DNA of 64,000 nt from positions 3,990,501 through 4,054,500 of the forward strand of contig NZ_PRDL01000001.1 in assembly GCF_015182315.1 (NCBI RefSeq), written 5' to 3'. The notes beneath the pieces are model-generated. The model was not told the DNA's origin, searched no databases, and worked only from the letters and a program-made list of their open reading frames with translations. This DNA comes from Cellvibrio polysaccharolyticus. Its GTDB lineage: Bacteria; Pseudomonadota; Gammaproteobacteria; Pseudomonadales; Cellvibrionaceae. The position numbers and the translations under genes are program-made. Shown in pieces: positions 8,387-16,892 of the stretch (positions within the stretch are counted from its first letter, which is position 1; each line of letters begins with the position of its first letter).

Positions 8387-9451
8387 TCAGGCCTGCTTCA
8401 AAAACACGCGCGATTGGGTAGGACGGGCATAAACCCGCGAACCAACAGCCAGCGGCAGGTGTCGCTCCTGGGAGCGCGGCAGCTCTACGTGAAGAATGTT
8501 ATCGCCCAGGTTATGGGTCAGCTCAAGACGCAGCACCGCGCCGGCGCTGTTTACCGTATCAATGGTAGCCTCAATCAAATGCTCACCCTCGGCAGTCGCC
8601 AGCAATTCAATGTCGTGCGGGCGAATGTAAGCAATAGCATCCTGATTGACGATGTTGCTGTGCTCGGGAGCCGGTAAACGGTATTCACCAATGTGCGCCC
8701 AGCCCTTGTCAACGCGACCATGAAACTGATTGACCTGACCAATGAAGTCGTACACAAAAGGACTGGCCGGATTGTTGTACACCTCGTCCGGCGTACCGAT
8801 TTGTTCGATGCGCCCCTTGTTCAGCACCACAATGCGGTCGGCAACTTCCATCGCCTCTTCCTGATCGTGGGTTACAAAGATAGACGTGATGTGCAATTCA
8901 TCGTGCAAACGACGCAGCCAGCGGCGCAAATCTTTACGCACCTTGGCATCCAGCGCACCAAAAGGCTCATCCAGCAATAACACCCGCGGCTCTACGGCCA
9001 GGGCGCGAGCCAGTGCAATACGCTGGCGCTGACCACCGGACAGCTGATCCGGATAGCGATCTGCCAGCCAATCCAGTTGTACCAGCTTCAACAATTCGTG
9101 CACACGCTCGCGAATTTGCGCTTTGCCCGGGCGCTTGTCTTTCGGACGCACCGTCAGACCGAAAGCGACGTTGTCGAAAACGGTCATGTGACGGAACAAC
9201 GCGTAATGCTGAAATACGAAACCGACCTGGCGCTGACGAACGTGAACGTGCGTGGCATCTTCACCATGAAAATCCACGTTACCTTCATCCGGCTGTTCAA
9301 GCCCGGCAATGATGCGCAACAAGGTTGTTTTTCCACAGCCGGATGGGCCAAGCAATGCCACCAGTTCACCGGAGGGAAAATCGAGCGAGACATTATCGAG
9401 CGCGGTAAATTGACCGAAACGCTTGTTGATGTTTTTTACATTAATACTCAT
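8387..9451 (-). CDS. cysA: sulfate/thiosulfate ABC importer, ATP-binding protein
   Basis: A 354-residue ATPase of the CysTWA sulfate importer. Walker A GPSGCGKTT is at 35-43, the Q loop is in GFVFQHYALF, the signature is LSGGQRQR and Walker B is VLLLDEPFGALD, followed by the switch His in FVTHDQEEAME. Residues after about 235 form the CysA-type C-terminal regulatory domain. It is the last gene of a minus-strand operon and is followed by a strong intrinsic terminator. An 83-bp gap separates it from cysW. Confidence 0.97.
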   Translation of the reverse strand: MSINVKNINKRFGQFTALDNVSLDFPSGELVALLGPSGCGKTTLLRIIAGLEQPDEGNVDFHGEDATHVHVRQRQVGFVFQHYALFRHMTVFDNVAFGLTVRPKDKRPGKAQIRERVHELLKLVQLDWLADRYPDQLSGGQRQRIALARALAVEPRVLLLDEPFGALDAKVRKDLRRWLRRLHDELHITSIFVTHDQEEAMEVADRIVVLNKGRIEQIGTPDEVYNNPASPFVYDFIGQVNQFHGRVDKGWAHIGEYRLPAPEHSNIVNQDAIAYIRPHDIELLATAEGEHLIEATIDTVNSAGAVLRLELTHNLGDNILHVELPRSQERHLPLAVGSRVYARPTQSRVFLKQA

Positions 9452-9534
9452 AAAACGATTCTCTGTTGAGGCACTGTCTCTTTATTTTTGCGATCACCGT
9501 GATGCGGAAAATAAAGAGACAGCCCGAATGACAT

Positions 9535-10431
9535 TCAGCTTTCCTGCAATGCTGCGCGAATGGATTTTTCCCGTTCCTGAGTATGACGCCACTCCAGAAG
9601 GGACTTCACCAACAGCGTAATAAGTGCCAGGCCGGCTAACAGGGACGCAGCAGCAAAGGCGGCCGCAAACTGATACTCGTTGTAAAGAATTTCAATATGC
9701 AATGGCAAGGTATTGGTTTGGCCGCGAATATGACCCGACACCACACTCACCGCACCGAACTCACCCATGGCACGCGCATTACACAAAATAATGCCGTACA
9801 ACAAACCCCATTTGATGGCAGGCATGGTCACCCGCCAGAAGGTTTGCCAACCACTGGCGCCGAGCGTCAAGGCGGCTTCTTCATAAGAAGTACCCTGCTC
9901 TTCCATCAAGGGAATCAATTCGCGGGCGATAAATGGAAAGGTGACAAAGATGGTCGCCAACACAATACCGGGCACCGCAAAAATAATCCGGATGTCATTT
10001 TCAGCCAGCCACGGACCCAACCAACCCTGCGCACCAAACAGCAACACGTAAATCAGGCCCGCCACCACCGGTGATACCGCAAAGGGCAAATCAATCAGAG
10101 TGATCAATGCCTGCTTGCCACGAAACTGGAATTTGGTAATCGCCCAGGCCGCCGACAAACCGAAAATAACATTCAACGGCACTGCAATAGCAGCCGCGAG
10201 CAATGTCAGCTTGATCGCATGCCAGGCATCCGGTTCGACAATAGCCGCCACATAAACTTCCCAACCGCGCGAGAAGGCTTCAGTAAATACAGCAACCAGA
10301 GGAATCACCAGAAACAACGCCAGAAAAATCAGCGCTATCGCGATTAGCAATGCTCTTACCCATAAAGGCTCTGTGGTTGCTTCTGTAACGACCACTTCAC
10401 GCCGAGCCAGCGTGGAAACTGCTCCACTCAT
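9535..10431 (-). CDS. cysW: sulfate ABC importer permease CysW
   Basis: A 298-residue inner-membrane permease with six predicted helices and the EAA loop (EEAALTLGASGWQTFWRVTMP) that docks the ATPase. MGEFGAVSVVSGHIRGQTNTLP is a typical CysW motif. Its ATG begins 1 nt after the cysT stop and its Shine-Dalgarno (GGGAGG) lies inside the cysT coding sequence, so the two are likely translationally coupled. It forms a heterodimer with CysT. Confidence 0.97.
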   Translation of the reverse strand: MSGAVSTLARREVVVTEATTEPLWVRALLIAIALIFLALFLVIPLVAVFTEAFSRGWEVYVAAIVEPDAWHAIKLTLLAAAIAVPLNVIFGLSAAWAITKFQFRGKQALITLIDLPFAVSPVVAGLIYVLLFGAQGWLGPWLAENDIRIIFAVPGIVLATIFVTFPFIARELIPLMEEQGTSYEEAALTLGASGWQTFWRVTMPAIKWGLLYGIILCNARAMGEFGAVSVVSGHIRGQTNTLPLHIEILYNEYQFAAAFAAASLLAGLALITLLVKSLLEWRHTQEREKSIRAALQES

Positions 10432-10432
10432 A

Positions 10433-11257
10433 TCAACCTCCCGCCCTGCGAGTACTCCAGTGTTGCAAGATATTAATCAGCAACAGGAGGACGAATGAAA
10501 ACACCAGCAACACCACCGCCAGTGCTGCAGCGCCGGCATAGTTGTATTGTTCCAGTTTGGCAACGATCAACAAGGGCGTGATTTCTGTGCGGAAGGGCAT
10601 ATTGCCACTGATAAAAACCACCGATCCGTACTCACCAATAGCACGAGCGAATGCAAGAGCAAAACCGGTTAATAAGGCGGGCAACACGGCCGGAAATAAA
10701 ATGCGACGAAACGTATTCCAGCGGCTGGCACCCAGGCTCGCGGCCGCTTCTTCGATTTCTTTTTCCAATTCTTCCAACACCGGCTGTACGGTACGCACCA
10801 CAAATGGCAAACCAATAAAGGTTAAGGCTACCGCCACACCAAGCGGGGTGTACGCCACCTTGATACCGAGCGGGGTGAGATATTGACCGATCCAACCTTG
10901 CGGCGCATAGAGAGCAGTTAATGCGATACCCGCTACCGCCGTTGGCAAGGCAAAGGGTAAATCCACCAACGCATCGACGACTTTTTTACCGAAAAAATTG
11001 TAGCGCACCAGCACCCACGCCACGATAAAACCAAATACGAGATTGATAGACGCACCAATAAAAGCTGCACCAAAACTTAACTTGTAACTGGCAATCGCCT
11101 GCGGGTCGAGAACGGTTTTCCAGAACTCTGCCCAGGTCAGCGAGAAGGCTTTGGCGAACAGTACCGCCATAGGAAGAAAAACAATCAGACTGGCATAAAA
11201 CGCGGCATAACCCAGCGACAAACCAAATCCGGGAATGACTGAGGGACGACGACTCAT
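10433..11257 (-). CDS. cysT: sulfate ABC importer permease CysT (CysU)
   Basis: A 274-residue permease, partner of CysW. It has six hydrophobic segments, DLPFALPTAVAGIALTALY, the EAA loop EEAAASLGASRWNTFRRILFP, and the CysT-type sequence GEYGSVVFISGNMPFRTE. It is the first permease gene after sbp, separated from it by a 145-bp spacer with two hairpins. It is tightly coupled to cysW downstream. Confidence 0.97.
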   Translation of the reverse strand: MSRRPSVIPGFGLSLGYAAFYASLIVFLPMAVLFAKAFSLTWAEFWKTVLDPQAIASYKLSFGAAFIGASINLVFGFIVAWVLVRYNFFGKKVVDALVDLPFALPTAVAGIALTALYAPQGWIGQYLTPLGIKVAYTPLGVAVALTFIGLPFVVRTVQPVLEELEKEIEEAAASLGASRWNTFRRILFPAVLPALLTGFALAFARAIGEYGSVVFISGNMPFRTEITPLLIVAKLEQYNYAGAAALAVVLLVFSFVLLLLINILQHWSTRRAGG

Positions 11258-11289
11258 AACATACCTTTTTACTTTGCATACAGTAAAAA

Positions 11290-11380
11290 TGTTGAAGGCT
11301 TTTCTTTATCTGTCAGGACTGATAAGGATTCACCTTCAACATTTGCGGTTAAACACCGAAGGTATATTCATCACCTTCGG
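11290..11380 (-). promoter_or_regulatory. two hairpins between sbp and cysT
   Basis: TGTTGAAGG (11290-11298) pairs with CCTTCAACA (11333-11341), and CCGAAGGT (11357-11364) pairs with ACCTTCGG (11373-11380). Neither is followed by a U tract on the minus strand. Such hairpins after a binding-protein gene commonly protect its mRNA, so that more binding protein than permease is made. That role is inferred from position. Confidence 0.6.
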
Positions 11381-11402
11381 CATTCACGTTAGTCATCAAC
11401 CA

Positions 11403-12419
11403 TTAGTTGCCTGGCTTGTAGATCTGATCAAATACGCCGCCATCGTTAAAATGGGTTTCCTGGGCTTTCTGCCAGCCACCGAAATCATTATCAATGGTCA
11501 CCAGCTTGATTTCCGGGAAGAGATCTTTGTACTGGGCAGCAACTTCAGCATTACGCGGACGGTAGTAGTGCTTGCCAGCCAGCTCCTGACCGGTTTTGCT
11601 GTACAGGAACTCCAGGTAGGCTTGAGCTACTTTACGGGTGCCGCGCTTGTCTACGTTCTTGTCAACAACCGCTACTGACGGCTCGGCCAGAATGGAGATG
11701 GACGGTACAACAATTTCAAATTTGTCTTTGCCCAGTTCGTTCAACGCCAGGAAGGCTTCGTTTTCCCAGGAAAGGAATACGTCACCCAGACCGCGCTGTA
11801 CGAACGTGGTGGTAGCACCGCGAGCACCGGAGTCCAGCACCGGAACGTTTTTGAACAGCTTGGTAATGAAGTCTTTGGCTGCATCATCCGAACCGTACTT
11901 GTCTTTCGCGTAAGCCCAGGCCGCCAGGTAGTTCCAGCGAGCGCCACCGGAAGTTTTCGGGTTAGGCGTAATAACTTCGATGCCTGGCTTGACCAGATCG
12001 TCCCAGTCTTTCACATTTTTCGGGTTGCCAGTTCTTACCAGAAACACGATGGTAGAGGTGTAAGGCGCGCTGTTGTCCGGCAGGGATTTAACCCAGTCAG
12101 CATCAATCAGACCCGCTTCCTGACGCAACGCGTCAACATCGTATGCCAAAGCCAGTGTTACTACGTCCGCTTCCAGACCGTCGATAACAGAGCGTGCTTG
12201 CTTGCCGGAGCCGCCGTGAGATTGACTGATGGTAACTTTCTGACCTTCGGTTTCCTGCCAGTGTTTGGCGAAGGCACGGTTAAACTCTACATAGAGTTCA
12301 CGAGTCGGGTCATAAGACACATTCAACAGCTTTACTTCTGATTGTGCGAGAGCACCGGTGCTGGCGGCCAGCCCCAGTGACAAAACCAGTAAGGATTTTT
12401 TCAGGTGTTTTACAAACAT
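11403..12419 (-). CDS. sbp: periplasmic sulfate-binding protein
   Basis: The start is ATG 12419, preceded by AAGGA; the frame continues upstream without support. MFVKHLKKSLLVLSLGLAAS begins a Sec signal peptide that ends near ALAQ. The mature protein begins SEVKLLNVSYDPTRELYVEF, and continues with SHGGSGKQARSV, ADVVTLALAYDVDA, LPDNSAPYTSTIVFLVR and TPNPKTSGGARWNYLAAW, all closely matching E. coli Sbp. It delivers sulfate (possibly thiosulfate) to CysTWA. I prefer Sbp over CysP because of the close agreement along the whole length. Confidence 0.95.
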   Translation of the reverse strand: MFVKHLKKSLLVLSLGLAASTGALAQSEVKLLNVSYDPTRELYVEFNRAFAKHWQETEGQKVTISQSHGGSGKQARSVIDGLEADVVTLALAYDVDALRQEAGLIDADWVKSLPDNSAPYTSTIVFLVRTGNPKNVKDWDDLVKPGIEVITPNPKTSGGARWNYLAAWAYAKDKYGSDDAAKDFITKLFKNVPVLDSGARGATTTFVQRGLGDVFLSWENEAFLALNELGKDKFEIVVPSISILAEPSVAVVDKNVDKRGTRKVAQAYLEFLYSKTGQELAGKHYYRPRNAEVAAQYKDLFPEIKLVTIDNDFGGWQKAQETHFNDGGVFDQIYKPGN

Positions 12420-12505
12420 GATGGGTATTCCTTGTATTAATAATGTTGTCAAAGCTTCAGGGGTAAAAAGGTAAATCTGCAGGGCGATGCACTAACTGCG
12501 ATACA

Positions 12506-12673
12506 TCACCCCGATTTGGTAAATCGTCTTTTCTCGCGGCACTCCACCTGAACGATCTGGCCGTTGTGTACAGAAACTTCCAACGAGCCAAATCTGATCT
12601 GGGTCAGCAAGTGCTTTATTTCCTGAAAGACGGCTTCCTGCTCTGCCGTCAATTCAATTTCCTGCTGGGTCAT
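12506..12673 (-). CDS. DUF2292/YezD-like small protein, first gene of the sulfate operon
   Basis: A 55-residue open frame with a strong Shine-Dalgarno (GGAAGGTGAT before ATG 12673). It begins MTQQEIELTAEQEAVFQEIK and continues with IRFGSLEVSVHNGQIVQVE, ending in a basic ECREKRRFTKSG. The pattern of a short helix followed by IRFGSVxVxxHxGxxVQIE is that of the YezD/DUF2292 family, often found beside sulfate or sulfur-assimilation genes. It lies 86 bp upstream of sbp on the same strand, so it is probably the leader gene of the sbp-cysTWA operon. Its biochemical role is not known; the context suggests sulfur metabolism. Confidence 0.8.
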   Translation of the reverse strand: MTQQEIELTAEQEAVFQEIKHLLTQIRFGSLEVSVHNGQIVQVECREKRRFTKSG

Positions 12674-12975
12674 ATCACCTTCCCGATTACGTTCAGCCGG
12701 TTGTGATCACCAGCAATGGCGCAATACTAATCAAGGATTTATATGCCGAAAAATATTTGTTTATTCTTAGCTTATTACTTTAAAAGCTATAAGAACCTCG
12801 CATTTTGTAATAAGGCTCTTTCAAGGCGTTTGGCATAAGAACAGAACAAATCAATCCTTCGATTAACACCGGGGAGACACTATGATTTGGCGGAAGAGAA
12901 GATGGCTATCAAGGCCGATTCGTCACGGTGCTAATACCGGACTGCCAACACCGGATTGCCTCAAGGGGGAAATAC
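12674..12975. promoter_or_regulatory. divergent promoter region of the sulfate operon and a serine hydrolase gene
   Basis: About 300 bp, AT-rich at 12725-12815. An imperfect inverted repeat, TTCTTAGCT (about 12764-12772) and AGCTATAAGAA (about 12785-12795), lies about 100 bp upstream of the small first gene. A sulfur-starvation activator of the CysB type would be expected to bind here, but I cannot assign a CysB site by eye. Confidence 0.45.
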
Positions 12976-13710
12976 ATGGGACTTTTACAGAGAAGACACG
13001 CACACACCGAACAAAGTCGTGTGTTATCGGAAGAGTATCCAGTAGCCGGGCAGGCACCTTTTGCAGCCGCAAACCGCCCGTTGTTACACCGTATTCAGCA
13101 ACACCTGCAAAACACACCGGTCGTGATTGTGCCGGGGTTGCGCAATAGTGATGAGCGACACTGGCAAAGTGCCTGGCAAAACCTGTTACCGGGCAGCCAG
13201 CGTATTGAGGTCATCGACTGGCATCTGGCCGACCTGGAAAAATGGCGGAATGCCATTTTGAAAACACTGACAAGCCTTGAACAACCGGTCCTGCTGATTG
13301 CGCACAGCTTTGGCTCGCTCGCCAGCGCCTCCATCGCTCACGATTACCCGTCACTGGTCAGAGGCGCATTATTAGTTGCCCCCGCCGCTCCGCAAAAATT
13401 TGGTATTGAAGAAAGATTACCGCAAACAGAAATCGCCCGCCCCCTGCGCCTGATTGGCAGCGACTCGGATCCCTGGTTGGCAGAAACAGGCGCAAAACAA
13501 CTTGCTCATCAATGGGGAGCTGACTTCCATATCAGCAAAGGAAAAGGACACATCAACAGCGAGTCGCAACTGGGCGTCTGGACGGAAGGTTTGTTTGAGC
13601 TTGAAAAACTTTTACAGCAAATTGACAAGCACTTAGTGCAATCAACAGCCGGACTGAGCAAAACTCACCCCGGCGTACTTCATACTGTTTCGCTCGCCCA
13701 TAAAAAATAA
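12976..13710 (+). CDS. RBBP9/YdeN-type alpha/beta serine hydrolase
   Basis: The start is ATG 12976 after AGGGGGA; the frame is open further back without signals. The first 50 residues are poorly conserved. The hydrolase begins TPVVIVPGLRNSDERHWQSA and has the WHLADLEKW segment typical of RBBP9/YdeN proteins. The nucleophile elbow is AHSFGSLAS (Ser), and the acid and His are in GSDSDPW and GKGHINSESQLG. Substrate is unknown; the family includes esterases and serine hydrolases. It is divergent from the sulfate operon. Confidence 0.85.
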   Translation: MGLLQRRHAHTEQSRVLSEEYPVAGQAPFAAANRPLLHRIQQHLQNTPVVIVPGLRNSDERHWQSAWQNLLPGSQRIEVIDWHLADLEKWRNAILKTLTSLEQPVLLIAHSFGSLASASIAHDYPSLVRGALLVAPAAPQKFGIEERLPQTEIARPLRLIGSDSDPWLAETGAKQLAHQWGADFHISKGKGHINSESQLGVWTEGLFELEKLLQQIDKHLVQSTAGLSKTHPGVLHTVSLAHKK

Positions 13711-13792
13711 ATTTGGTTCAGTGGCGAAAAAATTATTACTGCCGCAAGCCTATTTCAAGAAAATCTTACAGAGTTCCCCTGCCCCGTAATAA

Positions 13793-13873
13793 CTATTTTT
13801 CTTCACTGTTAATGAATGCCAGCGCCTGTATGTACAGGATGACACTCATTAATAAATGCAAAGTGAAAAATAG
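13793..13873. repeat. long imperfect palindrome between convergent genes
   Basis: The ends CTATTTTTC and GAAAAATAG are perfect 9-bp inverted repeats. Inside, TTAATGA pairs with TCATTAA and the apex CCTGTA-TG-TACAGG pairs perfectly. The whole 81-bp element would fold into one long hairpin with internal loops. It lies between the ends of a plus-strand hydrolase gene and a minus-strand exporter gene, so it could be a two-way terminator or a small palindromic mobile or repeat element. Confidence 0.65.
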
Positions 13874-13929
13874 ACCCTTCGATTGAGCACTTATCTTTTA
13901 CCGAAGTTGCTGAGCCCGAATGGCTTACC

Positions 13930-14733
13930 TTAGAAAAATAAGACCGCCAGCATTTGCACCGACAAACCAATCAACAATACTGCAAATAATTTTTTCAGTA
14001 CCGCCACAGGTAAGCGGTGCGCCAGTGATGCGCCCAGCGGGGCGAAGATGAAGCTCATCACTGACATGGCGATTACTGCAGGCCAATAGATGTAACCGAG
14101 GGTGAGCTCCGGCAGGCCGGCAACGCCCCAGCCATTGATCAAATAGCCGAGAGCACCGGACAAGGCGATAGGCAAGCCGATAGCCGCCGAGGTACCGATG
14201 GCGGTTTGAATGCGCACGTTACACCAGGAAAGAAAAGGCACTGTCAGCGAGCCGCCGCCGATGGCGACCAATGCAGACACAATACCGATGCCGGTACCTG
14301 CACCTGTCAGGCCAACCTTACCCGGCAGTTCCCGCGAGGGAGCAGGTTTTTTGTTAGCGATCATCTGGAAGGCAACAAAGGCCATAAAGCAGGAAAAGAA
14401 AATAGCCAGCGGTGCCGCTGATAAATAACTGGCAAGAAAAGTAGCACCAAAAGTACCGACCAGAATACCCGGTGTTATGGTCCACACCACCGGCCACAGC
14501 ACCGCCTGGCGCTTGTTGTGGGCGCGCATGCTGGCGATAGCGGTAGGAACAATGGCTGCCATGGAGGTCGCCAGGGCGATGTGAACCGTGTGCTCTGCAG
14601 GAAATTGCTGCGCCGTAAACATCACCGTCAGCACCGGCACCATAATGCCACCGCCACCGATGCCAAACAGCCCGGCCATAAGGCCCGTTACTACTCCCAA
14701 GATTAAATAAGCGATCAGCCAGACCAGCTCCAT
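13930..14733 (-). CDS. TauE/SafE-family anion (sulfite) exporter
   Basis: The start is ATG 14733, preceded by GGGAG; an upstream extension in frame lacks support. A 267-residue membrane protein with the paired TauE/SafE repeat: GLMAGLFGIGGGGIMVPVL near the N-terminus and IVSALVAIGGGSLTVPFLSW in the second half, with about eight hydrophobic segments. The family exports sulfite, sulfoacetate or related organic anions. Its position near the sulfate-uptake operon fits a sulfur-compound role, but the substrate is inferred. Confidence 0.88.
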   Translation of the reverse strand: MELVWLIAYLILGVVTGLMAGLFGIGGGGIMVPVLTVMFTAQQFPAEHTVHIALATSMAAIVPTAIASMRAHNKRQAVLWPVVWTITPGILVGTFGATFLASYLSAAPLAIFFSCFMAFVAFQMIANKKPAPSRELPGKVGLTGAGTGIGIVSALVAIGGGSLTVPFLSWCNVRIQTAIGTSAAIGLPIALSGALGYLINGWGVAGLPELTLGYIYWPAVIAMSVMSFIFAPLGASLAHRLPVAVLKKLFAVLLIGLSVQMLAVLFF

Positions 14734-14864
14734 ACCTATGCTCCCGGCACGAGTAAAAAAGCACGCATTATACGCATAATCACCAGGCCCGCCGATGGCG
14801 ACACGCTTCATGCGCCACATTTAAGTGCACAAATTTTGATTCAGGTTATTGGCAATTTGCAGAC

Positions 14865-14904
14865 AAAAAAAATCCCCCTGCCGTGTAACCCGCAGGGGGA
14901 TTTT
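14865..14904 (-). terminator. intrinsic terminator of typA
   Basis: AATCCCCCTG and CAGGGGGATT form a strong stem; on the minus strand it is followed by a run of eight T. It lies 17 nt after the typA stop. Confidence 0.93.
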
Positions 14905-14920
14905 CAATTACCGATGAAAA

Positions 14921-16741
14921 TTATTTAGCGCGCTTGCGCTCATTTTCATTGAGCAATTTTTTACGAATACGAATGCTTTTCGGTGTAACTTCAACCAGCT
15001 CATCGTCTTCAATAAATTCCAACGCCTGCTCCAGCGTATGACGAACGGGCGGAGACAGGGTCAGCGCTTCGTCAGTACCGGAGGCACGCACGTTGGTCAA
15101 TTGCTTGGCTTTGGTAGGGTTAACCACCAGGTCGTTGCTGCGGGAATGCAAACCAACGATCTGACCTTCGTACACTTCGATACCGGCACCCAGGAACAAA
15201 CGGCCACGGTCCTGCAACGGGTACAAACCGTAAGCCAGGGTTTTACCTTTTACCATGGATACCAGCACGCCGTTCTGACGCTTGGCCACTTCACCTTCTT
15301 TAATCGGACCGTAATGATCAAAGATGGAGGTCATGATGCCACTACCCGACGTCATGGTCAGGAAGGTGCCACGGAAACCGATCAAACCACGTGACGGGCA
15401 CAGGAATTCCAGCTTGATGCGGCCTTTGCCATCCGGCTCCATGTTGGTCAGCTCGCCTTTACGCAGGCCCAGCTCTTCCATTACAGAACCCTGGTGACGA
15501 TCTTCAACGTCGATAACCACTTGCTCAAAGGGTTCGTGTACTACGCCGTCAACGATTTTCTTAACAACTTCCGGACGGGAAACACCCAGCTCGAAACCTT
15601 CACGACGCATGTTTTCAATCAATACCGACAAGTGCAATTCACCGCGACCGGAAACGATAAATTTGTCCGGCGAGTCGCCTTGCTGTACGCGCAATGCAAC
15701 GTTTGCAATCAGTTCCTGATCGAGGCGATCTTTAATATTACGGCTGGTAACGTACTTGCCTTCTTTACCGGCAAACGGTGAATCGTTTACCTGGAAGGTC
15801 ATGCTGACGGTTGGCTCGTCGATAGACAGCGCCGGCAGTGCTTCAACGGCATCCGGGCTGCACAGGGTATCGGAGATACCGAGCTTATCTACACCGGTAA
15901 TACAGACGATGTCGCCAGCGAAAGCTTTATCGGTTTCGATACGTTGCAGGCCGTGGTAACCCATAACTTGCAGTACTTTGGCTTTACGGGTGTTGCCTTC
16001 GTGATCAACCACAACCACTTGCTGGTTGGGCGACAGCGAGCCGCGGGTAATACGGCCAATACCGATAACACCCACATAGCTGCTGTAATCCAGAGCAGAT
16101 ACTTGCATCTGGAACGGGCCTTCGCTGTCAACTTTTGGCGGTTTTACTTTATCAACGATCATTTGGAACAACGGGGTCATATCGTCAGCGATATTTTCCG
16201 GGTCCAGACCTGCCACACCGTTCAGTGCAGAAGCATAAATAATCGGGAAGTCGAGCTGCTCATCGGTAGCGCCCAAACGGTCAAACAGGTCAAACACCTG
16301 GTCAACAACCCACTCAGGACGCGCGCCCGGACGGTCGATTTTGTTGATAACAACAATCGGGTTCAAACCCTGCTCAAAGGCTTTTTGTGTTACGAAACGC
16401 GTTTGCGGCATAGGGCCGCCAACCGCATCAACGATCAGCAACACCGAATCTACCATCGACAATACACGCTCTACTTCACCACCGAAGTCGGCGTGACCGG
16501 GGGTATCCACGATATTGATACGGTATTCGTTCCAGCGGATGGCGGTGTTTTTTGCAAGAATGGTAATGCCGCGTTCACGTTCCTGATCATTGCTATCCAT
16601 AATCAGATCAGCGCTGTCATCGCGACGATCTAGAGTTCCGGATTGACGCAATAACTGGTCGACCATGGAGGTTTTTCCATGGTCAACGTGGGCAATAATG
16701 GCGATATTGCGCAAGTTCTGGATAGCAGATTGATCACTCAC
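14921..16741 (-). CDS. typA: ribosome-associated GTPase TypA/BipA
   Basis: A 606-residue translational GTPase of the usual length. G1 is IAHVDHGKTS (14-23), followed by the switch region RERGITI, the G3 motif DTPGHADFGGE and the G4 motif NKIDRPGA. Downstream are the EF-G-like domain II, domains III/V and the TypA-specific C-terminal domain (VRASGTDEALTLSPP, LEFIEDDELVEVTP). It helps 50S subunit assembly and growth under stress or cold. It is flanked by a strong terminator, so it is probably transcribed alone. Confidence 0.97.
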   Translation of the reverse strand: MSDQSAIQNLRNIAIIAHVDHGKTSMVDQLLRQSGTLDRRDDSADLIMDSNDQERERGITILAKNTAIRWNEYRINIVDTPGHADFGGEVERVLSMVDSVLLIVDAVGGPMPQTRFVTQKAFEQGLNPIVVINKIDRPGARPEWVVDQVFDLFDRLGATDEQLDFPIIYASALNGVAGLDPENIADDMTPLFQMIVDKVKPPKVDSEGPFQMQVSALDYSSYVGVIGIGRITRGSLSPNQQVVVVDHEGNTRKAKVLQVMGYHGLQRIETDKAFAGDIVCITGVDKLGISDTLCSPDAVEALPALSIDEPTVSMTFQVNDSPFAGKEGKYVTSRNIKDRLDQELIANVALRVQQGDSPDKFIVSGRGELHLSVLIENMRREGFELGVSRPEVVKKIVDGVVHEPFEQVVIDVEDRHQGSVMEELGLRKGELTNMEPDGKGRIKLEFLCPSRGLIGFRGTFLTMTSGSGIMTSIFDHYGPIKEGEVAKRQNGVLVSMVKGKTLAYGLYPLQDRGRLFLGAGIEVYEGQIVGLHSRSNDLVVNPTKAKQLTNVRASGTDEALTLSPPVRHTLEQALEFIEDDELVEVTPKSIRIRKKLLNENERKRAK

Positions 16742-16836
16742 AATAAAATTCTCTTAAGCATGTAAATACGAAGGGCGCGAATTATACCCGCGTCTTGATG
16801 TCAGCGATATGACCAGAGCGAAAAAATTGGCGATTT

Positions 16837-16892
16837 TTTGTCCGGCACCTGGCAATCACCCCGAAAAAGCGGCCGTTCGGCGCCGGACAAAA
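16837..16892. repeat. inverted repeat after thiI
   Basis: TTTTGTCCGGC and GCCGGACAAAA are separated by about 35 nt that itself contains a small GGCCG/CGGCC-like fold. It abuts the thiI stop. There is no proper U tract on the minus strand after the stem, so termination activity is uncertain. Confidence 0.5.

Noticed and set aside
16837..16892. thiI terminator
   Set aside because: A strong inverted repeat is present but no U tract follows on the minus strand, so I list it only as an inverted repeat.
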